From positions 1,612,001 through 1,676,000 of the forward strand of contig NZ_CP183332.1 of assembly GCF_048541825.1 (NCBI RefSeq): a stretch of DNA of 64,000 nt, read 5' to 3'. Below, piece after piece: positions 42,329 to 50,798 of the stretch. A model generated the notes under the pieces. The model had not been told where the DNA came from. It worked only from the letters and a program-made list of their open reading frames with translations, and searched no databases. Both the position numbers and the translations under genes were made by a program. Position 1 is the stretch's first letter. Each line of letters starts with the position of its first letter. The stretch comes from Caulobacter sp048541825. Lineage in GTDB: Bacteria; Pseudomonadota; Alphaproteobacteria; Caulobacterales; Caulobacteraceae.

Positions 42329-43870
42329 GTGACAGATCAGGGACAGGGCACGCTGCGGCTCGTGCTGGGCGATCAGCTGAGCGACGAGGTTTCCGCCCTG
42401 GCTGGGCTGGATGCCGAGCGCGATCTCGTTCTGATGATCGAGTCGATGGCCGAGGCCACGGCGTGGAAACATCACAAGCAGAAGCTGGTTCTGGTGTGGT
42501 CGGCGATGCGCCAGTTCGCTCAGCGCCTGCAGGAGCGAGGCGTACGCGTGCGCTATGTCAGGCTGGACGATCCCGCCAACACCGGCTCGATCGACGGCGA
42601 GATCACCCGCGCCCTGGTCGAGGAGCCTGTGGGCCGGGTGATCCGCACCGCCTGCGGCAACTGGGGGCTGGAAGACCATCTTCTCACGCTGGCCAAGTCC
42701 TTGTCGGTTCCCATGGAAACGCGCGAGGACGACCGCTTCCTGTGCTCGCGCCAGCGCTTCGCCGCCTGGGCGGAGGGGCGCAAGGAATTGCGGATGGAGT
42801 ATTTCTACCGCGAGATGCGCCGCGCCACGGGCTTACTGATGGATGGCGACAAGCCGGCGGGCGGACAGTGGAACTACGACGCCGAGAACCGCAAGAAGCT
42901 GCCGGCCGGCGTGCGGCCGCCGGAGCGGCTGCGCACGACGCCCAATGCCACGACGCAGGAGGTGATGGCCATGGTCGGGGCGGACTTCGAGGACCATTTT
43001 GGCCGTATCGACACCTTCGCCTGGCCGACCAATCCCGAGGAAGCCCAGGCGATCCTTGAGCACTTCTTCGACGACATGCTGGCAGGCTTTGGCGACTGGC
43101 AGGACGCCATGAGCTGGCAGCGGCCGTTCCTGTGGCACAGCCTGATCTCGCCGGCCTTGAACATCGGCCTGCTCGACCCGCTGGATATCTGCCGCCGCGC
43201 CGAGGCGGCCTACCGGGCCGGCAAGGCGCCGCTCAATGCGGTCGAGGGCTTCATCCGCCAGATCCTGGGCTGGCGGGAATTTGTGCGCGGCGTCTACTGG
43301 CTGAAGATGCCGGAATACGCCCTGCGCAACGCCCTGGACGCCCAGGGCAAGCTGCCCTCGTTCTTCTGGACGGGCAAAACCGACATGGCCTGCGTCGCCG
43401 ACGCCGTGACCGCCGCGCGCGATCACGCCTATGCCCACCACATCCAGCGGCTGATGGTCACCGGCAATCTGGCCATGCTGCTGGGTGTGCATCCCGACGC
43501 CGTCGACGACTGGTACATGGTGGTGTTCGCCGACGCCCATGAATGGGTCGAGATGCCCAACACACGCGGCATGGCCACCTTCGCCGACGGTGGCATTGTG
43601 GGCTCCAAGCCCTACGCGGCCAGCGGCGCTTATATCGACCGGATGAGCGACTACTGCAAAGGCTGCCGCTACGACGTCAAGGATCGCAACGGTGCTAATG
43701 CCTGCCCGTTCAACGCCTTGTACTGGGATTTTATCGACCGGCATGAAGCCCGGCTAGCCGGGCTGGGGCGCATGATGATGCCGCTCAAGACCCTGTCGAA
43801 AATGCCCGATGCCGAACGGGCGGCCTTCCGCGCCAAGGCGGCGGCCTCCCGCAAGGCGATGGGGGTCTAG
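42329..43870 (+). CDS. phrB: Iron-sulfur photolyase, FeS-BCP/(6-4) type (PhrB-like)
   Basis: A 513-residue photolyase of the FeS-BCP class, whose Agrobacterium PhrB member repairs (6-4) photoproducts. LRLVLGDQLSDE opens the antenna domain. The catalytic helical domain has LNAVEGFIRQILGWREFVRGVYW, HHIQRLMVTGNLAMLLGV and EMPNTRGMATFADGG. Cysteines 355, 443, 446 and 459 (in MACVAD, CKGC and ACPFNA) match the spacing of the four cluster ligands of PhrB with an offset of five. It starts with GTG at 42329, 12 bases after GAGG, giving the family length. The downstream gene is convergent. Confidence 0.94.
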   Translation: MTDQGQGTLRLVLGDQLSDEVSALAGLDAERDLVLMIESMAEATAWKHHKQKLVLVWSAMRQFAQRLQERGVRVRYVRLDDPANTGSIDGEITRALVEEPVGRVIRTACGNWGLEDHLLTLAKSLSVPMETREDDRFLCSRQRFAAWAEGRKELRMEYFYREMRRATGLLMDGDKPAGGQWNYDAENRKKLPAGVRPPERLRTTPNATTQEVMAMVGADFEDHFGRIDTFAWPTNPEEAQAILEHFFDDMLAGFGDWQDAMSWQRPFLWHSLISPALNIGLLDPLDICRRAEAAYRAGKAPLNAVEGFIRQILGWREFVRGVYWLKMPEYALRNALDAQGKLPSFFWTGKTDMACVADAVTAARDHAYAHHIQRLMVTGNLAMLLGVHPDAVDDWYMVVFADAHEWVEMPNTRGMATFADGGIVGSKPYAASGAYIDRMSDYCKGCRYDVKDRNGANACPFNALYWDFIDRHEARLAGLGRMMMPLKTLSKMPDAERAAFRAKAAASRKAMGV

Positions 43871-43920
43871 ACCAACCGCCTCTCGTCCCTCGCTCACTCA
43901 TGCGGGCTCTGAAAATAGAC

Positions 43921-44033
43921 CGTCACCCCGGGACCCGTTCCCGGGGCCCATGGTTCAGCGGTCCGGACAGATCTCATCTTGCTCCGCACCTGCGGCGGAG
44001 AAATGGGTCCCGGGAACAAGTCCCGGGATGACG
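43921..44033. repeat. Long imperfect inverted repeat (REP-like element)
   Basis: A 30-base left arm (43921-43950, CGTCACCCCGGGACCCGTTC...) and a 30-base right arm (44004-44033) are inverted copies with a few mismatches, separated by 53 bases. It fills the gap between the convergent phrB and small hypothetical genes. The GTCATCCCGGGAC type arm is common in intergenic palindromes of alphaproteobacterial genomes. Confidence 0.8.
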
Positions 44034-44055
44034 ATGAGGGTGTCAGGCGCCAAGC

Positions 44056-44343
44056 TCAGGGCCTCTCACCGACGTGCGTTTCGATCACATTGAGCAGGGC
44101 CAGTGGCCCGCCGGCGGTCGTGGCGGCGCACCAGACATTGTGCAGGCCCTCGACCTCGACCAGGCGGTTTTCGACGGCATCGACCATGATGCCCTCGGCG
44201 ATGTCGGACGACACCTCGCCCAGCAGTTGCTCTTCCTGCAGTTCGCCGCACCAGGCGGTGACGGCGTCAACCGGCGTGGCGGCGTCGAACTGGCTGATAT
44301 AGGTGCCGCCGTGGAAGTCCAGGACCATGGTGTAGAGGTTCAT
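44056..44343 (-). CDS. Small hypothetical protein (95 residues)
   Basis: A 95-residue soluble protein, starting MNLYTMVLDFHGGTYISQFDAATPVDAVTAWC and ending NVIETHVGERP. It has no signal or membrane helix, and its coding-type composition matches the neighbourhood. I do not recognise a family. It lies downstream of cfa on the same strand with a 69-bp gap, and is convergent with phrB. Confidence 0.7.
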   Translation of the reverse strand: MNLYTMVLDFHGGTYISQFDAATPVDAVTAWCGELQEEQLLGEVSSDIAEGIMVDAVENRLVEVEGLHNVWCAATTAGGPLALLNVIETHVGERP

Positions 44344-44412
44344 TCGAACGCGACCTCGCTGTGCTTTTGACTATCTACGCACACCCAAGGTCATGACGCG
44401 AAGGCCAAACCG

Positions 44413-45648
44413 CTAGGCCCGGGTAAGGCCCAGCTGGATCACATTGGTGCGTTCGGTGCGGAAGCCCGCCTCGCAATAGCTGAGATAGAACCGCCACAGC
44501 CGCCGGAAGCGATCGTCGAAGCCCAGCTTGATGATGTCGTCCCACGATGCCTCGAACCGGCGGGCCCATTCGGCCAGGGTATCGGCATAGTCCTGGCCGA
44601 AGCGGCTGACCTCACGCCACTCCAGTCCCGCGCGCATCGTCTCGGCCCTCAGACGCGTCTCGCTGGGCAGCATGCCGCCCGGGAAGATGTAGCGCTGGAT
44701 GAAGTCGGTATGGGTCCGGTAGTGCTCGAACAGCTCGTCGCGGATGGTGATGATCTGCAGGCCGGCGCGACCGCCGGGGCTCAACACCTCGTGGATCTTG
44801 CCGAAATAGGTGGGCCAGTATTCCTCGCCGACGGCCTCGAACATCTCGATGGAGGCGACGCGGTCAAAACGGCCCTGAACGTCGCGATAGTCGATCAGCT
44901 GGATGTCGGCCTTGTCGGCCAGGCCTAGGTCGAACAGGCGCTTGCGGGCAAAGTCGTGCTGGGCCGGCGAGATGGTGATGCCGGTGACGCGCGCGCCGAC
45001 CTCCTTGGCCGCAAACTCGGCGAAGCCGCCCCAGCCGCAGCCGATCTCGAGCACGGTCTGGTCGGCCTGCAGGTCGATGCTGCGGGCCAGGGCCGCATAT
45101 TTGGCGGTCTGGGCCTGGGCCAGGGGCTGGTCGGGGTGCTCATAAAGGGCCGAGGAATAGGTCATGCTGGGGTCGAGCCAGCGCTCATAGAAGGCGTTGC
45201 CCAGGTCGTAGTGGGCGTGGATGTTCTTCTTCGAGCCGCGGCGGTCGTTGCGGTTGAACAGGTGGTAGAGGGCATTGATCGCCCGCATCACGACATTGCC
45301 CTCGACCAGATCATGCAGGCGGTCGAAGTTCAGCGAGAAGGCCTCCAGCACGGCGGAGAGATCGGGCGTGTCCCACTCGCCGGCGATGAAGCCCTCGCCG
45401 AAACCGATATCGCCCGAGGCCAGGGCGCGGCGGACGAAGCGATAGTCATGGATTTGGATCACCGCCCGGGGCCCGGGCGTCTTGCCCTCGATGTCGAACC
45501 GCTTGCCCGAAGGCAGGATGAAGCTGAGGGAGCCCGCCGCCCAGTTCTCGGCCGCAACGCGTACGATCGTGCGGAACGCGCCGGGAGCGCGCCGCAGATC
45601 GGGGTCATTCCAGAGCGCTGTATCCGAATAGGTCATGGCGGTCCGCAT
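44413..45648 (-). CDS. cfa: Cyclopropane-fatty-acyl-phospholipid synthase
   Basis: A 411-residue SAM-dependent methyltransferase that adds a methylene across the double bond of membrane phospholipid acyl chains. Signatures: NIHAHYDLGNAFYERWLDPSMTYSSALY, the SAM site VLEIGCGWGGFAEFAA, and IFPGGMLPSE near the C-terminus, with the conserved YCEAGF. The ATG at 45648 (MRTAMTYSDT) is preceded by AGGAG at five bases; the longer frame to 46521 is only a shadow of the photolyase gene. It follows that gene by 50 bases, so both probably share an mRNA. Confidence 0.95.
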   Translation of the reverse strand: MRTAMTYSDTALWNDPDLRRAPGAFRTIVRVAAENWAAGSLSFILPSGKRFDIEGKTPGPRAVIQIHDYRFVRRALASGDIGFGEGFIAGEWDTPDLSAVLEAFSLNFDRLHDLVEGNVVMRAINALYHLFNRNDRRGSKKNIHAHYDLGNAFYERWLDPSMTYSSALYEHPDQPLAQAQTAKYAALARSIDLQADQTVLEIGCGWGGFAEFAAKEVGARVTGITISPAQHDFARKRLFDLGLADKADIQLIDYRDVQGRFDRVASIEMFEAVGEEYWPTYFGKIHEVLSPGGRAGLQIITIRDELFEHYRTHTDFIQRYIFPGGMLPSETRLRAETMRAGLEWREVSRFGQDYADTLAEWARRFEASWDDIIKLGFDDRFRRLWRFYLSYCEAGFRTERTNVIQLGLTRA

Positions 45649-45698
45649 GCGGTCTCCTGGGCAGTAAACGCTCTTGAGACCGTCCTCGCAAATCCGTC

Positions 45699-47129
45699 CT
45701 AGTCTCCCTTGAGACTTTGATAGGCGGCCAAGGCGCGTTGCCGCGCCTGGGCGTGATCCACGACCGGTCTCGAATATGTACGCTTGGCGGCAGGGGTAAG
45801 ATGCGTCGCCGCCGTCCACGGGCTGTGGATAACCTTGTCGGGTAGATTGCTCAGCTCGGGAGCCCAGCGTCGGACATAGACTCCGCGCGGATCGAACTTC
45901 TCGCCCTGGGTGATCGGATTGAAGATCCGGAAATAGGGCGCGGCGTCCGCGCCGCTGCCGGCGGTCCACTGCCAGTTGCCGACATTGTTGGCCAGATCGG
46001 CGTCCAGCAACGTGTCCCAGAACCACGCCTCGCCCAGTCGCCAGTCGATCAGCAGGTGCTTGATCAGGAACGAGGCGACGATCATCCGCACGCGATTGTG
46101 CATGAAGCCTGTAGCCCACAGCTCGCGCATGCCGGCGTCGACGATGGGATAGCCGGTCCGCCCCCCGGTCCAGGCCGCGAAGGCCGCGTCGTCGCGGTTC
46201 CAGGGGAAGGCATCGAATTCGGAGCGGAAGTTGGCTGTGGTGATGTCGGGCCGATGGAACAGGATCGAGTGATTGAACTCTCGCCAGCCGACCTCGGACA
46301 GGAACTTGTCGGCCTGGGCGACGGGAATGTTTCCCGCGGCCGCCTCGGCCCGCGTGGCCGCCCAGATCTGCCGGGGCCCGATCTCGCCAAAGTGCAGGTG
46401 CGGCGACAGCAGGGAGGTCACCTCGACACCGGGGATGTCGCGCTTGTCGCCATAGTCCTGGATCTTCGAGCTCAGGAACGTCCCCAGGCGATCGGCCGCG
46501 CCTGCCTCGCCGGGCATCCACATCGAGAAACCGCCCGACCAGTCAGGCCGGGTCGGATGCAGGCCCCAGTCGGACAGACGGTCGCTGGACGGCCATGCGG
46601 CGGGCGAGGGCAGGGCGACGGGCGCCGGCGTCACATGCACCTCGCCGACATGCGCGCGGGCTGCGCGCCAGTATGGCGTGAAGACCTTGTAGCCTTCGCC
46701 GGAGCCGTTCTTGACGGTCCAGGGCTCATTGAGCAGGCTGGCATTGAAGCTCTCGCAGGCCAGGCCCCGTGCGCGCAGGTCAGCCTTGATCGCGGCGTCG
46801 CGGTCGATGCTGGCCTTGTCGTAGAGCCGGTTCCAGACCACGTCCGCCGCGCCGGTCTCGGCGATCAGGTCATCCAGAACCTCGGCCGCCGCGCCGCGCC
46901 GCAGGATCAGCCTGCCGCCGCGCTGGTCGATATCGGCGCCCAGGGCGCCGAGCGACTTGTCCAGCCACCACAGCGACGCTGCGCCCATCGGGCGAACGCC
47001 CGGCGTTTGATCCAGAATATAGAGCAGAATGACGGGCCGGCCCGTCGCAACCGCCGCGTCCAGGGCTGGATTGTCGGTCAGTCGCAGGTCCTTGCGAAGC
47101 CACACCAGGACCGGTCCGTCGCCGTCCAT
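45699..47129 (-). CDS. phrA: Class I CPD photolyase
   Basis: A 476-residue deoxyribodipyrimidine photolyase. The N-terminal antenna domain opens with VLVWLRKDLRLTDNPAL; the FAD domain has GWREFNHSILFHRPD, GYPIVDAGMRELWATGFMHNRVRM, and ANNVGNWQWTAGSGADAAPYFRIFNP, the classic class I signature with the Trp/Asn residues around the flavin. It repairs cyclobutane pyrimidine dimers with blue light. Start at ATG 47129 (MDGDGPVLVW). It is divergent from kdsA over 77 bp and precedes cfa. Confidence 0.95.
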   Translation of the reverse strand: MDGDGPVLVWLRKDLRLTDNPALDAAVATGRPVILLYILDQTPGVRPMGAASLWWLDKSLGALGADIDQRGGRLILRRGAAAEVLDDLIAETGAADVVWNRLYDKASIDRDAAIKADLRARGLACESFNASLLNEPWTVKNGSGEGYKVFTPYWRAARAHVGEVHVTPAPVALPSPAAWPSSDRLSDWGLHPTRPDWSGGFSMWMPGEAGAADRLGTFLSSKIQDYGDKRDIPGVEVTSLLSPHLHFGEIGPRQIWAATRAEAAAGNIPVAQADKFLSEVGWREFNHSILFHRPDITTANFRSEFDAFPWNRDDAAFAAWTGGRTGYPIVDAGMRELWATGFMHNRVRMIVASFLIKHLLIDWRLGEAWFWDTLLDADLANNVGNWQWTAGSGADAAPYFRIFNPITQGEKFDPRGVYVRRWAPELSNLPDKVIHSPWTAATHLTPAAKRTYSRPVVDHAQARQRALAAYQSLKGD

Positions 47130-47206
47130 GTCGATCCGCACTTGCACCGTCCCGCTTCTGAGGCCACCTGTCTGACCTGAAATCACCACTCGCCGGAAGT
47201 CTTGCC

Positions 47207-48088
47207 TTGAGTCAGCCCCAAGCCGTAGCCCCAAACGCCGTCGTCCCTAACAAGGTGGTGGAGGTCAAGACCTCCAACGGAAAGCCCGTCCGTATCGGCA
47301 ATGGCGAAAAGCTGTCGATCATCGCCGGGCCCTGCCAGATGGAAAGCCGCCAGCATGCGCTGGAAACCGCCCATGCCTTGCGCGAGATGGCCGACCGCCT
47401 GGGCGTCGGCCTGATCTACAAGACCTCCTACGACAAGGCCAACCGCACCTCGGCCAACGCCCAGCGCGGCATCGGGCTGCATGACAGCCTGGCGATCTTC
47501 CAGGAGATCCGCGAGGTCACCGGCCTGCCGACCCTGACCGACGTCCACGAGATCAGCCACTGCGCCCCGGTCGCCGAAGCCGTCGACGTGATCCAGATCC
47601 CGGCCTTCCTGTGCCGCCAGACCGACCTGCTGCTGGCCGCCGCCGCCACGGGCCGCGCCATCAACATCAAGAAGGGCCAGTTCCTGGCCCCGTGGGACAT
47701 GAAGAACGTCATCGCCAAGGTGACCGGCGCGGGCAATCCCAACGTCATGGCCTGCGAGCGCGGCGTGTCGTTCGGTTACAACACCCTGGTCAGCGACATG
47801 CGGTCCCTGCCGATCATGAAGGAGATCGGCTGCCCGGTCGTCTTCGACGCCACCCACAGCGTGCAGCAGCCCGGCGGGCTGGGCGGCTCCTCCGGCGGCC
47901 AGCGCGAGTTCGTGCCGGTGCTGGCCCGTGCCGCCGTCTCGATCGGCGTGGCCTGCGTGTTCATGGAAACCCACCCCGATCCCGACAACGCCCCGTCTGA
48001 CGGTCCCAACATGGTGCCGATGAGCCAGTTCGAGGCCCTGATCGCCAACCTGCTGGACTACGACGCCCTGACCAAGCGGTCGGCATGA
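47207..48088 (+). CDS. kdsA: 3-deoxy-8-phosphooctulonate (KDO-8-P) synthase
   Basis: A 293-residue TIM-barrel enzyme making KDO-8-phosphate from arabinose-5-phosphate and PEP for LPS. Segments IIAGPCQMESRQHALETAHAL, YKTSYDKANRTSANAQRG, PAFLCRQTDLL, and VFDATHSVQQPGG are diagnostic. The first conserved residues come after a roughly 20-residue N-terminal extension begun by TTG at 47207. The last bases overlap the hldD start (ATGA, 48085-48088), joining two LPS inner-core genes into one operon. Confidence 0.96.
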   Translation: MSQPQAVAPNAVVPNKVVEVKTSNGKPVRIGNGEKLSIIAGPCQMESRQHALETAHALREMADRLGVGLIYKTSYDKANRTSANAQRGIGLHDSLAIFQEIREVTGLPTLTDVHEISHCAPVAEAVDVIQIPAFLCRQTDLLLAAAATGRAINIKKGQFLAPWDMKNVIAKVTGAGNPNVMACERGVSFGYNTLVSDMRSLPIMKEIGCPVVFDATHSVQQPGGLGGSSGGQREFVPVLARAAVSIGVACVFMETHPDPDNAPSDGPNMVPMSQFEALIANLLDYDALTKRSA

Positions 48089-49086
48089 CCCGCAAGACCG
48101 TCCTCGTCACAGGCGGCGCCGGTTTCATAGGCTCCAACATCGTCGCCAGGCTGTGCGAAGATCCGACCATCGACGTGGTGGTCTGTGATCGCCTGCGCGA
48201 CGCCGACAGCGGCAAGTGGCGCAATCTCGCCAAGTCGCCGATCGCTGATTTCGTGGCGCCGGAAGACCTGTTTGCCTGGTTGGCCAAGCGCGGCGGTGAC
48301 GTCGAGCTGGTCATCCACATGGGCGCGGTGTCCTCGACCACCGAGCCCGACGCCGACAAGATTATCCAGTCCAACTTCGTCCTGTCGCGGGACCTGTGGG
48401 ACTGGTGCGCCGAGTATGGCCGCCGGATGATCTATGCCTCTTCGGCGGCGACCTATGGCGACGGGACGCTGGGCTTCGACGGCAAGGACGATATCATGTC
48501 GCTCAAGGCCCTGCGCCCGCTGAACGCCTATGGCTGGTCCAAAGCGCTGTTCGACATCTATGCCGTCCGCGAAGCCGCGCGGGGCCGCAAGCCGCTGCAG
48601 TGGGTGGGGCTGAAGTTCTTCAACGTCTACGGCCCCAATGAGGGCCACAAGGACAGCATGAAGTCGGTGGTCGCCCAGGTCTGGCCCAAGGTCGCGGCCG
48701 GCGAGGGCGTCAAGCTCTTCAAGTCGCATAATCCCGACTACGAGGACGGCGGTCAGCTGCGCGACTTCGTCTATGTGCGCGACGTGGCCGATATCGTCGG
48801 CTGGCTGGCCGACAATCCGCAGGTCAACGGTGTCTTCAACCTGGGCTCGGGTCAGGCTCGCACCTTCAGGGCCCTGGCCGAGGCGACCTTCCAGGCCGTC
48901 GGGCGCCAGCCGGACATCAGCTATGTCGACATGCCCGAAGTGCTGCGCGGCAAGTACCAGTACTTCACCGAGGCGCGGATGGAGCGGCTGCGAGAGGCTG
49001 GCTACACCGCGCCGATGACGTCGCTTGAGGATGGTGTGGCGGACTATGTGGCGGGATTTTTGAATACGGACGACCCGTATCGGTGA
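48085..49086 (+). CDS. hldD: ADP-L-glycero-D-manno-heptose 6-epimerase
   Basis: A 333-residue short-chain dehydrogenase-type epimerase that supplies ADP-L,D-heptose for the LPS core. The NADP-binding VTGGAGFIGSN, the catalytic Tyr-Lys (NAYGWSKALFD), KFFNVYGPNEGHKDSMKSVV, and RDFVYVRDV are typical of HldD/RfaD. It overlaps kdsA by four bases and is followed by a repeat element. Confidence 0.95.
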   Translation: MTRKTVLVTGGAGFIGSNIVARLCEDPTIDVVVCDRLRDADSGKWRNLAKSPIADFVAPEDLFAWLAKRGGDVELVIHMGAVSSTTEPDADKIIQSNFVLSRDLWDWCAEYGRRMIYASSAATYGDGTLGFDGKDDIMSLKALRPLNAYGWSKALFDIYAVREAARGRKPLQWVGLKFFNVYGPNEGHKDSMKSVVAQVWPKVAAGEGVKLFKSHNPDYEDGGQLRDFVYVRDVADIVGWLADNPQVNGVFNLGSGQARTFRALAEATFQAVGRQPDISYVDMPEVLRGKYQYFTEARMERLREAGYTAPMTSLEDGVADYVAGFLNTDDPYR

Positions 49087-49091
49087 GGCCT

Positions 49092-49192
49092 TGCGTCCTT
49101 CGAGGCTCGCTTGTGGCTCGCACCTCAGGATGAGGACTGTTTGCTGATTTCCTCATCCTGCGGCGCCCGCCCAGCGGGCCTCGAAGGACGCA
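49092..49192. repeat. Palindromic intergenic repeat
   Basis: Left arm 49092-49136 begins TGCGTCCTTCGAGGCTCGC and ends CAGGATGAGGA; right arm 49150-49192 begins TCCTCATCCTG and ends TCGAAGGACGCA. Both ends pair perfectly and the central parts pair partly. The TCCTCATCCTGAGG plus CCTTCGAGG pattern is a widespread alphaproteobacterial dispersed repeat. It lies just after the hldD stop. Confidence 0.8.
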
Positions 49193-49236
49193 CGGCGACG
49201 CCGCCGAAAACCACGCCTCTTGCCGCCACGTCACAC

Positions 49237-49264
49237 TTGCAGCCCCCTTCCGCGAGCGTAATCT
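49237..49264 (+). promoter_or_regulatory. Possible promoter of the HMG-CoA-synthase-like gene
   Basis: TTGCAG (49237-49242) and TAATCT (49259-49264) at a 16-base spacer, 43 bases before the start codon at 49307. The ribosome site GGGAG is close to the ATG. The promoter call rests on a loose consensus only. Confidence 0.3.
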
Positions 49265-49306
49265 AACCGCTGATAAGTCGGAACAGCCGACGACAGGGAG
49301 CGGAAC

Positions 49307-50791
49307 ATGGTGGGCATTGCCGCCTGGGGCGCCTATGCGCCGCGTCTACGTCTGAGCCGCAAAGCGGTGGTCGAGGCCAATGCCTGGGTCGCCCCCAACC
49401 TAAGGTCCAAGGGCAAGGGCGAGCGGTCCATGGCCAACTGGGACGAGGACGCCCTGACCATGGCGGTCGAGGCGGCTCGCGACGCGCTGGGCTCCGACGA
49501 CGACCGTAGCCAGATCGACGCCCTCTACTTTGCCTCCACGACCGCGCCGTTCGCCGACCGGCTGAACGCGGGCGTCGTCTCGGCGGCCCTGACCCTTGAA
49601 AAGTCGATCACCGCCAGCGACGTCACCGGCTCGCAGCGCTGCGGCCTGACGGCCCTGGCCGACGCCCTGGCGGCGGTGTCCGGTGGCGCGGCCAAGACCG
49701 CGCTGGTCGCGGCCGGCGAGCGCCGCAAGGCGCGCGCGGTCTCGGCGCTGGAGCTCGACTGCGGCGACGGCGCGGCAGCCTTTGTGGTCACCGCCGAGGG
49801 CGGCGCAGCCGACTTCCTGGGGCGCGGCAGCGTCACCGACGATTTCGTCGACCACTTCCGCGGCAATGACGGCGGCTTTGACTATGCGTGGGAAGAGCGC
49901 TGGATCCGCGACGAGGGCATCGTGAAGCTGGTGCCGCCGGCCATCAAGCGTGCCCTGACGGCCGCGGGCGTCGCCGCCGCTGACGTGGCCCACTTCTGCT
50001 TCCCCTCGACCTTCTCCGGCATGGCCGCCACCCTGGCCAAGTCGCTGAGCATACCGGCCGAGGCCGTGCGCGACAACCTCGCCGCCGTGATGGGCGAAGC
50101 GGGATCCGCCCATGGCCCGCTGATGCTGGCCCACGCCCTGGAACAGGCCAGGGCGGGCGAGATCATCGTCGTCGCCCAGTTCGGCCAGGGCGCAGAGGCC
50201 CTGGTGTTCCGGGCGACCGGCGCGGCCACCCTCAAGCCGGCGCGCGGCGTGACCGGTTCGCTGGCGGATCGCCAGGAAGAGACCAACTATCTGAAGTTCC
50301 TGATGTTCAACGGCCTGGTCGACTGGGACAAAGGCATGCGGGCCGAGAAGGACAACAAGACGGCCCTGACCACCCTCTATCGCAACGAGGACATGATCCT
50401 GGGCCTGGTCGGTGGCCGCTGCCGCGAGACCGGCGTCGTTCAGTTTCCCCGCACCCGGATCTCGGTGGCCCCCAACAACCCCGCGGTGGACACCCAGGAG
50501 CCGTACCGCTTCGCCGAGCGCCGCGCCTCGGTGCTCAGCTATTCGGCCGACTATCTGACCTTCTCGATGGCCCCGCCCAACCACTACGGCATGATCGTCT
50601 TCGAAGGCGGCGGCCGCATCATGATGGACATCACCGACGTCTCCCCGGGCGACGTCGACACCGGCCTGCCGGTCAAGATGGTGTTCCGCATCAAGGATAT
50701 CGACGAGAAGCGCGGCTTTGTCCGCTATTTCTGGAAGGCCGCGCCGGATCGTTCGGCGGTGTCAGCTCAAACCGCCGTCGCGGCGGAATAG
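49307..50791 (+). CDS. HMG-CoA-synthase-like thiolase-fold protein with C-terminal OB-fold (DUF35)
   Basis: A 494-residue protein. The first 300 or so residues are a 3-hydroxy-3-methylglutaryl-CoA synthase/ketoacyl-synthase III fold, with the candidate nucleophile Cys112 in DVTGSQRCGLTAL. The last part, starting about 335, is a DUF35 OB-fold (FAERRASVLSYSADYLTFSMAPPNHYGMIVFEGGGRIMMDITDV). The rubredoxin-like zinc ribbon that normally precedes the OB-fold is degraded: only one cysteine (GGRCRETG) is kept. Such proteins pair with SCP-x thiolases; one is encoded at 51498. Substrate unknown. Confidence 0.85.
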   Translation: MVGIAAWGAYAPRLRLSRKAVVEANAWVAPNLRSKGKGERSMANWDEDALTMAVEAARDALGSDDDRSQIDALYFASTTAPFADRLNAGVVSAALTLEKSITASDVTGSQRCGLTALADALAAVSGGAAKTALVAAGERRKARAVSALELDCGDGAAAFVVTAEGGAADFLGRGSVTDDFVDHFRGNDGGFDYAWEERWIRDEGIVKLVPPAIKRALTAAGVAAADVAHFCFPSTFSGMAATLAKSLSIPAEAVRDNLAAVMGEAGSAHGPLMLAHALEQARAGEIIVVAQFGQGAEALVFRATGAATLKPARGVTGSLADRQEETNYLKFLMFNGLVDWDKGMRAEKDNKTALTTLYRNEDMILGLVGGRCRETGVVQFPRTRISVAPNNPAVDTQEPYRFAERRASVLSYSADYLTFSMAPPNHYGMIVFEGGGRIMMDITDVSPGDVDTGLPVKMVFRIKDIDEKRGFVRYFWKAAPDRSAVSAQTAVAAE

Positions 50792-50798
50792 GCCGGTG

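Noticed and set aside
42318..42332. Tiny ORF ATG AGC AAG ACG TGA overlapping the photolyase GTG start
   Set aside because: Four codons, no space between the purine stretch and its ATG; most likely chance.
44413..46521. Cfa frame extended to 702 residues, suggesting a fusion
   Set aside because: The extra part is the photolyase gene read in another frame; a good ribosome site and family length place the start at 45648.
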